64,000 nt of DNA from Salvator merianae. Lineage: Eukaryota > Chordata > Lepidosauria > Squamata > Teiidae. Location: assembly GCA_003586115.2 (NCBI GenBank), contig QVOM02000116.1:40448197-40512196 (forward strand). The letters run 5' to 3'. A model generated the notes under the pieces. That model made no database searches. It had not been told where the DNA came from and saw only the letters and a list, made by a program, of their open reading frames with translations. The position numbers and the translations under genes were made by a program. Positions 46,581 through 57,735 of this stretch are shown piece by piece. The number at the start of each line of letters is the position of its first letter. The first letter of the stretch is position 1.

Positions 46581-46600
46581 TAAAAAAAAAAAAAAAAAAA
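46576..46600. repeat. poly-A run
   Basis: About 19 A directly before the L1 fragment. It is at the wrong end to be the L1 tail, so it may be the tail of an older insertion or chance. Confidence 0.8.
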
Positions 46601-48310
46601 CCTTAGGGGCATGGCTTACTCATAACCCTACTAAACTGAGAAAGACCAATTATGAAACATTGTTGATGGAGGCAGTCAAAAATTTCAAAAAGTGGAATAA
46701 ACTGAAATTGTATGTATCCAGAAGAATTGACGTAAGAATGATGGTCTTACCAAAATTTCTATACTATTTTCACACTTATCTATCACTATCCCTAACTATG
46801 TAATGAAAACTTCCTATTTTGTAAAAAGAGACCACATGTTGCAAACCAATCCTGGAACAAACCACTGAGGAAGGTTGGTGGGGAATTCCAAAGCTATTGG
46901 TGTACTTTGATGCCTTTCAAATGCATAAATCATTTTGTCTTCAGAAGAAAGATAAAGCAGACTGGGTACAACATGAACTTAAAGAGCTTACAGAAATAAT
47001 AGAAAACATTTTATATCTCTCTTCAAATAGAAATATGAACGGTATGGATAATCGATTCTTGAAGTGCACATTAGAAAGCTGCTTCAATAGAAAAGGAAAA
47101 CTTTGCCATTCCCCTCACCAAAGACAACCTTGTATTCAATACCAGAGATAGTGGATGTACTTACGCAAAGAGACTTGTTGGAGCTAGGGAGGCTCAAGCT
47201 GAATAAACTAGAGGATCTATGTAGGATACCAAAAACTCTTCAGCAGTTACAAGAATCTTTAGAAAGAATCAATATACAAAGACCAGGCATTAAATTCTTA
47301 CATACAACTATAAACAGTCTTATAAATCAGCAATGAGGAGAGAGAAAACACGATCTGAGGAAAATCTCTCTACTTTATTGAAAAAAATAACTGGTACAGT
47401 TAATACATGATATTGGGTACTTATAGGAGCAAACACTAAATTTGTAAATTGGATCAAACATGTTTGGGAAACTGATTTGCAGGAAGCCATCTCAGGAGAT
47501 ACATAGTAGGCTATTCTACACAAATTTCACGATTGTTATAATAAAAGAAAATACATTAAAATTGCATTACAGATGGTACCAGACACCAAGTATACTTTCT
47601 CGTACTAATAGGAACATCTCTTCATCCTGCTGGCATGGATGTGAAGATGTTGGTTCATGCTTTCATCACCGGTGGTCCTGTCCTAAAATTAAATCCTTTT
47701 GGCAAAAAGTTGAGATAGAACTGGGCAAAAAAATGAAGAAACCTATCACTCTATGTCCTACATTGTACTTTCTCAACATTTTTGCCACTCAACATACAAA
47801 TTTACCACATAAAACTCTTTTAAAATTTTTATTTGCAGCAGCAAAATTGCCAATAGCACACTGCTTGAAGGACTACAAAAAACTTACAATAACTCTCTGG
47901 TATGACAAAATTTGGGATTTTGCAATTCATGAGTTTATAACTTGGTGAATGAAGAAAGTGTGTCATGCATAAATGTCTGATTCTTAAAATATATATATAT
48001 ATATGGTCTCTTCTCCTAAACGCTTTACCAATTTTGCGTATGTCTAATTGGCTTAAATCCAGAGTTATTAACTGGTGGTTTAAGGCATATATCTCTGTAC
48101 AGAATATTACTGTCAGTTCTAGGATCTTAGAATACACCTAGTATAAATGTATTTTTGTGATAGACACATGGATTTCTTATTTATATTCATGTAATTCTCT
48201 GATATGTTATGATAAGTTATATTTGGATTGTTATTGTTTTATTAATATTACACTTTGTTGTATATAATTTTTAAAAATTCATTGTTGAAAAGATTCATTA
48301 ATTTTTTAAA
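46601..48310 (+). pseudogene. L1 ORF2 3' fragment (5'-truncated)
   Basis: Reads as the end of L1 ORF2 in several frames. Around 46690 there is …WNKLKLYVSRRIDVRMMVLPKFLYYFHT…, the conserved region after the reverse transcriptase domain. 46897-47151 and 47103-47336 hold further pieces. The open frame 47460-47948 gives the C terminus, with LHYRWYQTPS and the Cys/His motif C-x3-C-x7-H-x4-C (residues 57, 61, 69, 74) followed by PKIKSFW. The endonuclease and most of the polymerase are absent. Frame breaks between blocks show decay. The downstream A/T-rich sequence with (AT)8 at 47989-48004 is probably 3' UTR. Confidence 0.85.
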
Positions 48311-48869
48311 AAATCTATCAGTTATTCAATTTGGGTACCGACATTATTGTTTCAAGCATGCAGCTCCCCTTGCCTGATACATGAAACTCTAATAGTTAAG
48401 TGTTAGCTTCCTGCCTGGTTGGTTGTCAGGAGTAAGTCATGGCAAAAACAACTTTTACCAAAGGGGCTTCCAGCAAGATTGGAGTCAGCAGACCTGAGAG
48501 GCGGTACATGAAAATGATGGTGTGTGTTGCAAACTCATGTTATCTGAAATGGGACTCTGGCCTGAGTGCCAATTCCATTTCTAAAAATGATCTCTGGCAC
48601 CATCTGGTCCAAATCCCAGCCTTCTCATACAGGTGGCAAAGGAAGTAATGGTATAATTCTGGCTTCAGTGTTTCTGGCCATGAAAGTCAGCCATTTTCTG
48701 TTCTCAAAAACAAGGCTGAGCTGTTGGGCCCATGGAAAGTGTACTAAGGCATGGCAATATTGGAGTGCCACAGGGGAAGTGACGGAGTGGTAGGAAGCAC
48801 GGGTGGAGTTCTATCAAGCACTTATGGTGAAAAAACTGTAGTTGCACACAGTCCTTGCATCTTTGGCCA
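48311..48869. other. unassigned sequence
   Basis: No gene recognised. Confidence 0.4.
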
Positions 48870-49105
48870 GTTTGGCCTTGTGGTAAGAGTGTCAGATTCT
48901 TATCTGGAACTCTCCCGGTTTGAGTCTGCACTCTGCATGAAGCCAGCTGGGTGACCTTGGGCTCGTCACAGCTCTGTTCTGAGTTCTCACAGCCCCACCT
49001 GACTCACAAGGTGTCTATTGTGGGGAGAAGAACAGAAGGTTTGTCAGCTGCTTTGAGTCCCCTCAGGGTGAGAAAAGCAGGGTACAAAAAAACCTCTTTC
49101 TCCTT
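48870..49105 (+). repeat. tRNA-derived SINE, nearly full length
   Basis: The head 'tttggccttgtggtaagagtgtcagattctt…cccggtttgagtct' contains A- and B-box-like sequences of a tRNA-type RNA polymerase III promoter. The body has 'agctgggtgaccttgggctcgtcacagctctgttctgag…cagccccacctgactcacaaggtgtctattgtgggg', and the tail has 'gctgctttgagtcccctcagggtgagaaaagcagggtacaaaaa'. This form is what I associate with gecko-type genomes. It is the main basis for the suggested host. Confidence 0.85.
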
Positions 49106-50019
49106 TTCAGCACTTTAACAGCACCGTGTAGATCCTGCCATAAATTTAGCAAAACTTCATTAAACTCCAATTGCAATGAAGTTTCAGAAAGAAGATGAGA
49201 AAGTCTGTTAGGAAGAATTCAAAGGAAGTGTTTTCAAGTGACTGGAGGTGAATGCCTTTTTTTTCGCTTTTTTTTTTTTTAGCAGAATGCTCATTGCATT
49301 CTGCTTGCAGTGCTGCGCACAGGCAGTTATTCTTATCTTTAAATGAACAAATGCGGTGAATCTTCCTCCCCACCAGCCTGTCTCAGCAGAGCAGAGCAGA
49401 CGTGTCATTTTTGTCAACTGAATGCACAGTTAAAACTCTGCTCATTTTTTTTCAGCATGCACACATGTGGTCTGAATTATTATCTTTATTTGTATTGATT
49501 CATTCCAGTTTGAAATTCTCATAGGCTTTGCAGAGGACAAAAAGGGTCCTCCCAGTATACTCAGAGAGCATTTTTTATGAAACTCAGATGAGGCCTTTAA
49601 TGCACAGTACATTTAGAATACTGGAAACCATCATATCTGAGCAGTGCATAATTTTGTCTACACGACTGCAATGGTCAAGAATCAGTTTTAGGGAGAAAAG
49701 GGGAAATTTAAACGTTGCTCATGTGATCATCACCTCCTTCTGATTTCCTAGATCTTTCTTCCACAAATGTCCTTTCCCCTCACCAATGTAAATTTCAGGC
49801 ATGACATGGGAGCATCCACACTTTCTGAAATCTGCACAAAATTTGTGAAAGTTGTGTGTGACATTCACATGTTAGCTGCAGAGTGTGCAAATGTTGTAAA
49901 GTATGTGCGGCATTGGTGCAGTTTGCACAAATATCCACACACAGAAACACCAGTAAATATCAATATGTGTCCAGCAGTGGAATGATGCTATTAGGTAAGA
50001 CACTCTTGAGTGTATCAGT
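49106..50019. other. unassigned sequence with T-runs
   Basis: No gene recognised. T-runs at 49257-49281 with one interruption. Confidence 0.4.
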
Positions 50020-50105
50020 AATGTGTTTAGCCTGTGTTAATTACTGGATCTGTATTGCCTTGCACACCAAAGATCCCAGGTTCAATCCCTGGTATTTCCA
50101 CAACA
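50020..50105 (+). repeat. tRNA-derived SINE head fragment
   Basis: 'ttgccttgcacaccaaagatcccaggttcaatccctggtatttcc' has a B-box-like GGTTCAATCCC and the usual following 'ctggtatttcca'. The body is missing. Confidence 0.55.
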
Positions 50106-51562
50106 TTCTCATATTGGTGCCAAGAAAATTTCATGGATGTGCCATCAGAAATCACCAGACATATTGAATTCATGTCTTCCTGGATCAATAGCAGAGGCAG
50201 CTCTACTAGAAGATCAATTGGGTAACCAATCATGGTCTCCTGCAAGCAAGATCCTTGCATAAGATTCACTTCCCCCACACTCGCTAGATGGGACATAGGT
50301 GTATAAGCCACATACTCATGCCACATTTTCTGGCTGGCTTCAACAAGGATTTTCATGTTGTCTTAGACTGTGGGTATACTAAAGGCAGAACCCCATGTAC
50401 TCTGCCCAATAGTGGATCTAGAAAAGAATTCGGGGGTGGGGATTAAGTTGTTCTTGCTAGTGTGCTGCTCTCCCACTGTAAAGTTTTGAAGGCATGGATT
50501 TTTGTTTGTTTCATTTTGGCATCAAATTAAAGTTGCTACCTGGAGCTAGTGCCCCTCCATCTCTGCTGCCCAAATCCAGCAATTTTGATGCTGATTTTGC
50601 CTAGAACCACCCATGAATTCTTCAAAAGTATAGCTTTGCTAAAAAGCATATCCCTAAGTAAATCTAAGATTTTGCTCCAGCATGCTTTATTCAGCTGACA
50701 CTAACCAACACAGATTCAGCTCACAGATTCAGCCAGGGAAGTGATAAGAAATCAGGTTGTTTGCTTTTGTGTGTGCACACATGTGTTTGTGCATGCACAG
50801 GTATATACACAAATAAGAAAACCTGTCAGATTACTTAAACTTCCAGGGTATGTAGCAAATACAGAGACAAACTCACAGACTGATTTGATTCTTCTGTTCA
50901 GCATCAATGTAAGCCCATTTCAACCTTCTGGAGTCACAAGGTGTTTACTACCAAAATCTTCTCAGTGACAAATGCTGACACTCAACGTACATCAGACAGC
51001 CTGCAGATATTTTGAGTAAGTGAACGTATCAAAAGCTATCAAAAGCTACCTCATTTTTTACAGGCTAATTAAAGGGGCACCGTCAAGGTTGTGAGACATA
51101 AATTGGCAGTTGTTCTCACTCAAAGTGCCAGCTTTAAAGCTCCACTGCCACATTTAAGCTTCACACTCTGGCATTCTTTACCTTTCCTTTCCTTTTGTTT
51201 AATGACTTATTTTGTACAAACTTGACTTTTGATCACTGCATCAATTGACATTTTTTGAATGTACTCAGTCTGTTTCTGATCTTCAGGGCACGAAATCTGA
51301 AAACATATTAATCTAAAACAATATTTGATGGTTTCAGAGAGGGGCGTTGAGTTTGCTAACTGTAATTCTAGGAGGGCAAGGAAGGACTCTGAATAAAAGG
51401 ATTCTAACTATATGCCGAGTCATATCGAAGTGTGTATGGCCTTAGGAGCAGAAGTGGGAAACCACAAGGGCAAAATGGGCTTCCCCCAACCTGATCCAGC
51501 AGCTCAGAGCTTGAGCTTTCTCCTTCATGCATGTTTCAGTTCAGTGCTAGCTAATGCATGTA
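50106..51562. other. unassigned sequence
   Basis: No gene recognised. Confidence 0.4.
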
Positions 51563-51570
51563 TAATCCAC

Positions 51571-51920
51571 TAGAGATGAGTTTGGTTCCATCTAGAATCA
51601 GGCTGAACAAGCTCATCTCAGTTTGAACATTGAACAGTTCACAACCTGTTCTATAGCTTTTTTTAAAAAAAAAATAATATAAAATACAATAAAATACGTT
51701 GAAAAAAACCCTGTTTAAAGGGCTGAATGGAGGTCAGTTTGAACTGCTTTGAATCAAACCAGGTGGTTTGACCCGTTCAATCAAATACCCCCTGATTTGC
51801 TTTGAATCAACCAGCCCCTCTCAAATGGGGGGGGGGGAGGGATCATTTCAATTCAAACTGAGCTAAACTACCTGATTCAATCTGAACAGATTGAACCGGA
51901 ACCAGATTGTCGTATCTCTA
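51571..51920. mobile_element. hAT-type MITE family F, intact copy
   Basis: Starts TAGAGATGAGTTTGG and ends CGTATCTCTA. A perfect 8-bp duplication TAATCCAC lies at 51563-51570 and 51921-51928. The 350-bp interior is rich in 'gaatcaaac' and 'gttcaaat' inverted motifs, a T-run to A-run stretch at 51657-51675 and a G-run at 51827-51840. It matches 8877-9475 without the 9115-9321 insertion and so gives the empty site for it. Non-coding. Confidence 0.92.
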
Positions 51921-51928
51921 TAATCCAC

Positions 51929-53977
51929 TATGTTTGGTGGAGTCAATTGTCATGCAGGGTTTGAATAGAACTGGAGGCTAATCTATGGCTCCCTGCAGCT
52001 AGATACCTGCCACAGACCCCTGAGAAATTTAATTAATTAATTCACTGATGGCAGATAGTGCTTTCCTCTCTCCAGGATGGAGGCAAGACTCTTCCTTGCT
52101 GCTGTATTCTCCCTAGTCAGCATGCACATCTTTTAAATATGTAAGTTAAGAGAAGCTGCAAGTCTTGCTGCAAGGTCTGGACTTCAAAGAAGACTTCAGC
52201 GCTTCTGGGCACTTTCTGGAGCATCCAAGAGTGCTTGGGCACTACTGACTATAGATTCAGATGCTACTTGAAGCCTCCAATATCAGGATCTGAGGGCAAA
52301 GCCAGAATTGAAACCAGTTGATCTGCCATATCTAAAGCCATGCCAGAGTCTTTGCAGAAGCAACTGTGACCAAATGTTTTTGGGTTGCTCCATCAAGACA
52401 CATAATTGTCCCTGTCACATTGCACAGTATTGAGACCATAGCTTATATAGTTTGTAATTTATGTACTCTCCATTCACCCTCAGCAATGTGGCTGGAGGAA
52501 CTTTGAACTTAGCCAAATAGAGTGTAGATGCATTTTGCATATGCAGTTCAAAGATTATGATTGTGTAATACACTTTTACGATTTTAGATTTCTCCTCCTC
52601 CTCCTCTCCTGGAAAATCTGTCCAGAAATCAGACCAATGCCATGTATGGTTTGGCTGCAGGGATTAAAAACAAATAGGATATGGAACAATTCATGGGAGA
52701 AAGAGGCTTAAGAATCAGTCCTCAAGAGCAAACTGAGATGGTCTGTCCATCTCACGGTTCTATAATTACATTACAGGAAAAGACAGTCAAAGGTCACACT
52801 GTAGTGCTGACTTCTGTTTTAAGTTTTGCAGCCACCAGGATGAGAAGGGGAAAACACAACAATCCACAGTTGCCTTTGTGCCTATTCCCATGAAGCAGCT
52901 ACTAACAGCTGAGGAGCTTTATAAAGAGATGCATTTCCTTTATTTCTCCTTGGGCAGGAACCAAACAGGAAAAGCCCTGTATGCGGTTAACAACACAGCT
53001 TCCTCCTGTGCTTGAGTTTGAAGTCCGAGCAGAGATTGAATCAGTTCCTCCCTTTTCATTGAGCATCGTCTTCAAAAGGAACACTTTTAATAACAGAGGC
53101 AGACCACAGTGCCTCTGATTGAAGTAGCAAGTATTGATTGACCAGTTAGAACTTCCGTGCTTTATGAATTGTTCTGGAGAGGTAAGGAAATGGGGAAATC
53201 AATGTGCCTACTTGCATTTATGTTCATGCCTACAAAATGTGTGCTCATGCCTGCAGTCCTGTGCATGCTACAGAAATTAACACAATAATTGCTTCACCTT
53301 TCGGATATATGCATTTGAATTAGGCAACTAAGAGTTTATACACACTAAATGTGCCCTTCTAAAAAAGGCTTCCTGAAAACTCCAGTGATCCCAGAAATTT
53401 TGCAAGAAAGAAAATTGCATTAGGAATTTTTCAGAAGTGCTTTGTGGGAATGTTGTGTGAATATGTGAACTGCACCAGATGTGCACAAATGCAACATGAC
53501 CAACAGATATACAGATGTTATTGAGATTGCACACAACACAAGAGCCAAGGACTGAAACTGATTTAAAGACAAACTGATCCTGATGCCAGATTTCCATGTC
53601 CACTTGCAAGGCATGCATGCACAGTACCAGGAGGCTGCCAGCATGCCTAGGTGAACAGTCAACCCTCCTCACGTGTCTTATTACTATTTCAAAATCTGCA
53701 TTCCATTAACTTGAGCTCAGGCTCCTCTGTGCACTGTGCCTGATAGTAAATAGGGTGACTGGGGTCAACACTCCATCAGACAAACAAATGCTCCAATATG
53801 GAACACCTTCCCATTTCAGATGCAGCAGGCTGTGAAAAGTAATATTCAAACAACCATCTGGTAAGCCTAACAAGCAGCAACTTAAAGAAGGAGGCTGTAG
53901 CACCCTGCTGAAGCTGTAGGTACTTCAGCTGGGAGCTGCTCAGTGCAGGAAGGGAAGATGCTCATTGCCAACTTTTA
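51929..53977. other. unassigned sequence
   Basis: No gene recognised. The 114-residue minus-strand frame at 53328-53672 has no motif and overlaps another chance frame. Confidence 0.4.
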
Positions 53978-54353
53978 AGGCCATTTCCACTTGGAAGACT
54001 TTGTCCACAGGGGATGAACAAGGGACCAGGACACAGCATCAAAATGGGACCATATCCTGCTATTCCAATAGTCCTCAATAAAGTAGTCCACAAATGGACT
54101 ACTGACTGTATGCCAGCCCCTTTTTGGTGGCACACCAGACAGTGGCACTAGAAGTGGGCATGCCATTCAAAAAGACCTCGGCTGGGAACTTCAAAGGTCT
54201 TTGTAGCCTGGGGCCAGCCTTCAATCTCAGTTGCCAGAGCTGGGCCAGACTGTCCCCAATGCAGACACTCCTTGGAGCGATCCATAGTGAACTGGTCCAT
54301 TATGGCCAGTTTGTGAGGAATGGAGTCAGCCCCAAACAATGTGGAAATGGCCT
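53978..54353. mobile_element. MITE family D, clean copy (AGGCCATTTCCAC termini)
   Basis: AGGCCATTTCCAC at the left pairs with GTGGAAATGGCCT at the right without mismatch. TA lies directly on both sides (53976-53977, 54354-54355). The interior has 'ctgggaacttcaaagg' and 'gagctgggccagactgtccccaatgcagac', as at 59401-59440. 376 bp, non-coding. TA flanks could mean a 2-bp duplication, but other copies do not settle this. Confidence 0.78.
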
Positions 54354-54769
54354 TAGTTCCTGAAGAAAAGTGGGATAATAAATAGAATAAATAACGAAAA
54401 GATTCATTGGCAGCTGTCCCATGATGAACCTGCTTACCTGAATGGAAGACAGCTATCCTGACAGGCAAAAATGGAAAAATAATGTTGTTCTCTATTTCTG
54501 GCACAGCAACTGCATTGGAAAGCAGAGGGGTAGAGGTTCAATCATAGGGATTTCTCTGAAAGAAGGTATCAGCAGACCACTTCTGAATCTGCCAAGAACA
54601 GGTGTGTCCACATAACTCCAAAGTGTTGGTTCCATTTTAGTGGTACCTAACAATCACAACAACCAAATACATTTATTCTAGTACGCTACTGCCTTGCTTG
54701 AATGTCTTGGAGATTCTTCTCTTTCCTGCAAATACAATATAATCACCACTTGCAAAAGTACATCCTGTA
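54354..54769. other. unassigned sequence
   Basis: Begins with 'gaagaaaagtgggataataaatagaataaataa', a possible retroposon tail. Otherwise nothing recognised. Confidence 0.4.
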
Positions 54770-54770
54770 T

Positions 54771-54826
<56 letters not shown>

Positions 54827-54847
54827 TTTTCTTCCTCCCCCCCCCCA
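54770..54847. repeat. (TTTC)n microsatellite in a 78-nt pyrimidine tract
   Basis: About 14 units of TTTC, then T- and C-runs to 54847. The apparent Phe-Leu-Ser-rich frames are artefacts. Confidence 0.95.
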
Positions 54848-56330
54848 CCTTTATCGATCCCCACTTTATTCCTGCCTGGTCACATCACAGCTCTGCATTT
54901 GTCTTACCCCACTAATGCAGAATCAAAAGGGTCAATACAACAAGGCCAGCTAGTCATTCACAGATCGTTTGATGTGCTCTGGGTTAATGCCTACGTCTTC
55001 TCCTTCACCCCCTCTTCCTCTAAGCATCATTATACACAGCAGTTTCATGGCATGGTTTTGCTTAGCACCACTCTCAAATCTAGAGAGATTAATTGCCTCC
55101 TCTAAAAACCTGAACAAGGAGCTGCAGCCTTTGTTACTGAAATAATATTGCTCCTTTTACAGTTCATCTTGAGAGCCTTTCTCTGCCCACCCCACACTTC
55201 CTTCTGCGTCGCTGTATAAATGGCAATAAGATTTCATATTTTTCTGATCATCTCTACAACTCTGTCACTACAAAGGGATAAGGGCGGGCTTGCCAAATAA
55301 AAAGTATACTATCTTCTAGCATTCAGGTAGAAATCCAGAGGCAATAATCATTTCAAACTACCTAGAAAAAAAAAAAAAAAGCCCAGTATAATAATGTTAG
55401 TCAGGTAGCTGTTTCTACCTTATCAGCACCTGCAGATGCAAACATGCACAGACAAATACTACACCAGAGGGTAGGATCAAAGTGGAATTAGAAAATATTA
55501 GCTTCAGGAGATACTGGGCTTCCGAGTGTGATACGCAGTCCTAATGTAGATAGCATGGAAAACTCAGACAATAAGTACAGCTTTGAATTCAGACATGACC
55601 TTCAAAGAGATTTTTCTTCGAAAGGCAGAATAAGAGTCCTAAACCTTTCAAACAGCACAGTCAAACAATAAGCCCCCAACTCTAGATATACTATGGAGGA
55701 TTCAGGCTCAGTACTGCCCTGGCAGAAATCTTTCGTTGCTTTCCTTTCTTCCCCCCCTAAAGTCTTTATTCATCAGTTTTGAAAGATATCTTTTCTTTCC
55801 TTCATTTTTATCACATTCTCTAGGCATCTTATCAGCATTTGCTCTGCCAAGCGTGAGAAAAATTCTCAAACAGCAGGACTGAGCACTCTGGGGTATAGTG
55901 CAGGACGCTGCTGCAGTTCAGCCCTAGGTGTGAGATAAAAGGACTTCACAACAGGGCTTTGGAAGAAATGTCACAAGAAGGTGTTTGGGGAGAAACAGGT
56001 CATTTCAACCATCGCAGACAGTAGCCAAAGTTACTCCAGCCTCTCTCTAAGGAGCAGACAACAGCACATGGTTTTCATGGCATACTAGTCTTAAGTCTAA
56101 TAAAGCTGTTGTGAATACATCAGGAGCATGAGCTTCATTTCCATGTAAGAGAGTGAAGGGCCTGGCAGCAGGCTTCTCCACCCTTGTGGTCTTCTCACCA
56201 CTGCAGAAAATGGCTTTGCTGTTCCATTGTCACTAGCAAGGCTGCATACTCGGACCTTCTGCAACTGCACAGCAGCAGGCTTGGGGTGTCTTGTTCCTTA
56301 GCAGAGTGAAATACGCCAGCAAAAATGAAG
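54848..56330. other. unassigned sequence
   Basis: No gene recognised. An A-run of about 16 lies near 55366-55380. Confidence 0.4.
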
Positions 56331-56680
56331 GAAATCAAGGCTGCAGCAAGACATCACTTACTTAATCTGCTATATTTGGATATTCTGAGATAAAGCATGG
56401 ATATTCCGGAATATCCAAATCAGTGACGGCTCATCACTTTAAGGGCAGGTGTTCGTATGTTGCTGGAAAGGGAGATCACTGGCTGCAACAACACGCACCG
56501 TACTGGACGAGTCTTGCAGCAGCCTGCTGTGTCAAAACACAGACCCTGCAGCCAGTGATCTCCCCTTCCAGCGACATGCGAACACCTGCCCTTAAAGCGA
56601 TGAGCCGTCGCTGATCCAAATATAGCAAAATGAATTCGCAACATCTAGATGCATCCCAAAGGAAAAACCCAATGAGTAAG
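56331..56680. mobile_element. element family I, interrupted by a hAT MITE
   Basis: 'catcacttacttaatctgctatatttggatattctgagataaagcatgg…gaatatccaaat' is the reverse of 39772-39835. It is split at 56420 and resumes at 56614 after the inserted MITE. Confidence 0.6.
56421..56613. mobile_element. hAT-type MITE family J, 193 bp, ~67-bp inverted repeats
   Basis: Starts CAGTGACGGCTCATC and ends GATGAGCCGTCGCTG. The arms run about 67 bp each with only a few mismatches, leaving a loop of about 60 bp. A perfect 8-bp duplication ATCCAAAT lies at 56413-56420 and 56614-56621. CAGNGNCGGCTC termini with 8-bp duplications are typical of vertebrate hAT elements. Open frames on both strands are mirror products of the palindrome. 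Confidence 0.93.
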
Positions 56681-56701
56681 TAAAACAAATGTAATAAAAA
56701 T

Positions 56702-57168
56702 GGGCATTTCCACACTCACCATTAAACAGGTATATGAAGGGGTCCAGAGTCCTCCCTCCTACATTTTGGTATGGACCAAAGTAGGCCACACCCCCTGCTA
56801 CTATGCTCCATCCTTATTGGACAAATTGTAGACTGGATCCAGCAGACCAAAATGGCTGCCTAGTTCAGTTTACTACTAGACCTGTTTAAAAAGGTCTACC
56901 AATATTCCAACTGGTGATAAATTGAACCATGGAGTGCTGCAGATCTGGTTTACTCGGGAACCCATTTTGGTGGTGTAACAAGATATGGCACCAAAATAAG
57001 TCACTCTGAGGCCTGCAACTTTTTTTCCTGACCATCAGAACTTGTGGAGGCTGTTCCAAAGTTCATGGGAGCTGTCCTGCAACAGTCATCCCAGAGTGGA
57101 TGCCCTTGCTCCAAGATACATCCAGTTTCACTGAAGTGATCCACTGAAGATAAGCACGGAAATGGTCT
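56702..57168. mobile_element. MITE family C
   Basis: GGGCATTTCCACACTCACC at the left and GATAAGCACGGAAATGGTC at the right are worn inverted ends. It contains 'agacctgtttaaaaaggtct', an exact 8-bp-arm hairpin, and 'gaacccattttggtggtg…gcaccaaaataagtcac'. Non-coding. Confidence 0.65.
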
Positions 57169-57398
57169 ATATTCAAGACCATTTATACAAAATGATTTAT
57201 ACAAAAGGTATAAATGCATTCAAGAATGGTACAAAATACAATCAACCAATTAACAGTACCTTCAAGGTTTCTCACAAACAGAATGATTGACACAGTGTCC
57301 TGTAAAGCCAGCACAGCCATACTGTGCTCTCAGAGACCTGGACATATAGCTGACTATCTAAGAGGAATTTATACAGAAGCACACACACCTGGGTCACC
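57169..57398. other. unassigned sequence
   Basis: Short spacer with no recognised content. Confidence 0.4.
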
Positions 57399-57440
57399 AT
57401 GGGCCTGTTTGCACTTGAGTGCTAGTGAGGTGTTTGCTAA
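57399..57440. mobile_element. MITE family B, left end only
   Basis: 'tgggcctgtttgcacttgagtgctagtgaggtgtttgctaac' is a family B terminus. The rest is absent and a CR1 end begins soon after. Confidence 0.6.
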
Positions 57441-57464
57441 CATGAGATTTTGGTCACCAGCTTG

Positions 57465-57735
57465 GATGGTTTCCAAAAAAAGATCTGGACCAATTCATGG
57501 AAGTCAGTGCTATCAGTGGCTATAAGACCAGATTGCAGTGGGAATGTCTTTGGTAATTGGAGGCAGTATACTTTGGAAGGCCAGCTGCTGGGAAACTATG
57601 AGGACTGCAAGCTGTTGCAGTCATGCCGTGCTAGTGGGCTGCCTTGTCCAATTGGTTGGCCACTGTGAGAGTAGGATGCTGGACTGGATGAGTCATTGGT
57701 CCAATCCAGTGGGGCATTTCTTATGTTCTTATGAG
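57465..57735 (+). repeat. CR1/L3-type LINE: ORF2 end and 3' UTR
   Basis: Starts 'gatggtttccaaaaaaagatctggaccaattcatggaa', the last ORF2 codons, and runs through 'ccagctgctgggaaactatgagg', 'gttggccactgtgagagtaggatgctggactgg' to 'ggggcatttcttatgttcttatg'. It is the least interrupted copy of this 3' UTR in the window. Confidence 0.9.

Noticed and set aside
46576..46600. Poly-A as the L1 tail
   Set aside because: It is on the 5' side of the sense-strand L1 fragment. A tail should follow the 3' UTR.
50020..50105. Functional tRNA gene
   Set aside because: Only a B-box-like stretch is present. There is no cloverleaf, and the sequence matches a SINE head.
53328..53672. 114-residue minus-strand frame
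   Set aside because: No motif and a second overlapping frame of similar length. Consistent with chance.
56423..56614. Overlapping frames on both strands with similar peptides (…HFKGRCSYVAGKGDHWL…)
   Set aside because: Mirror translations of the inverted arms of a hAT MITE.
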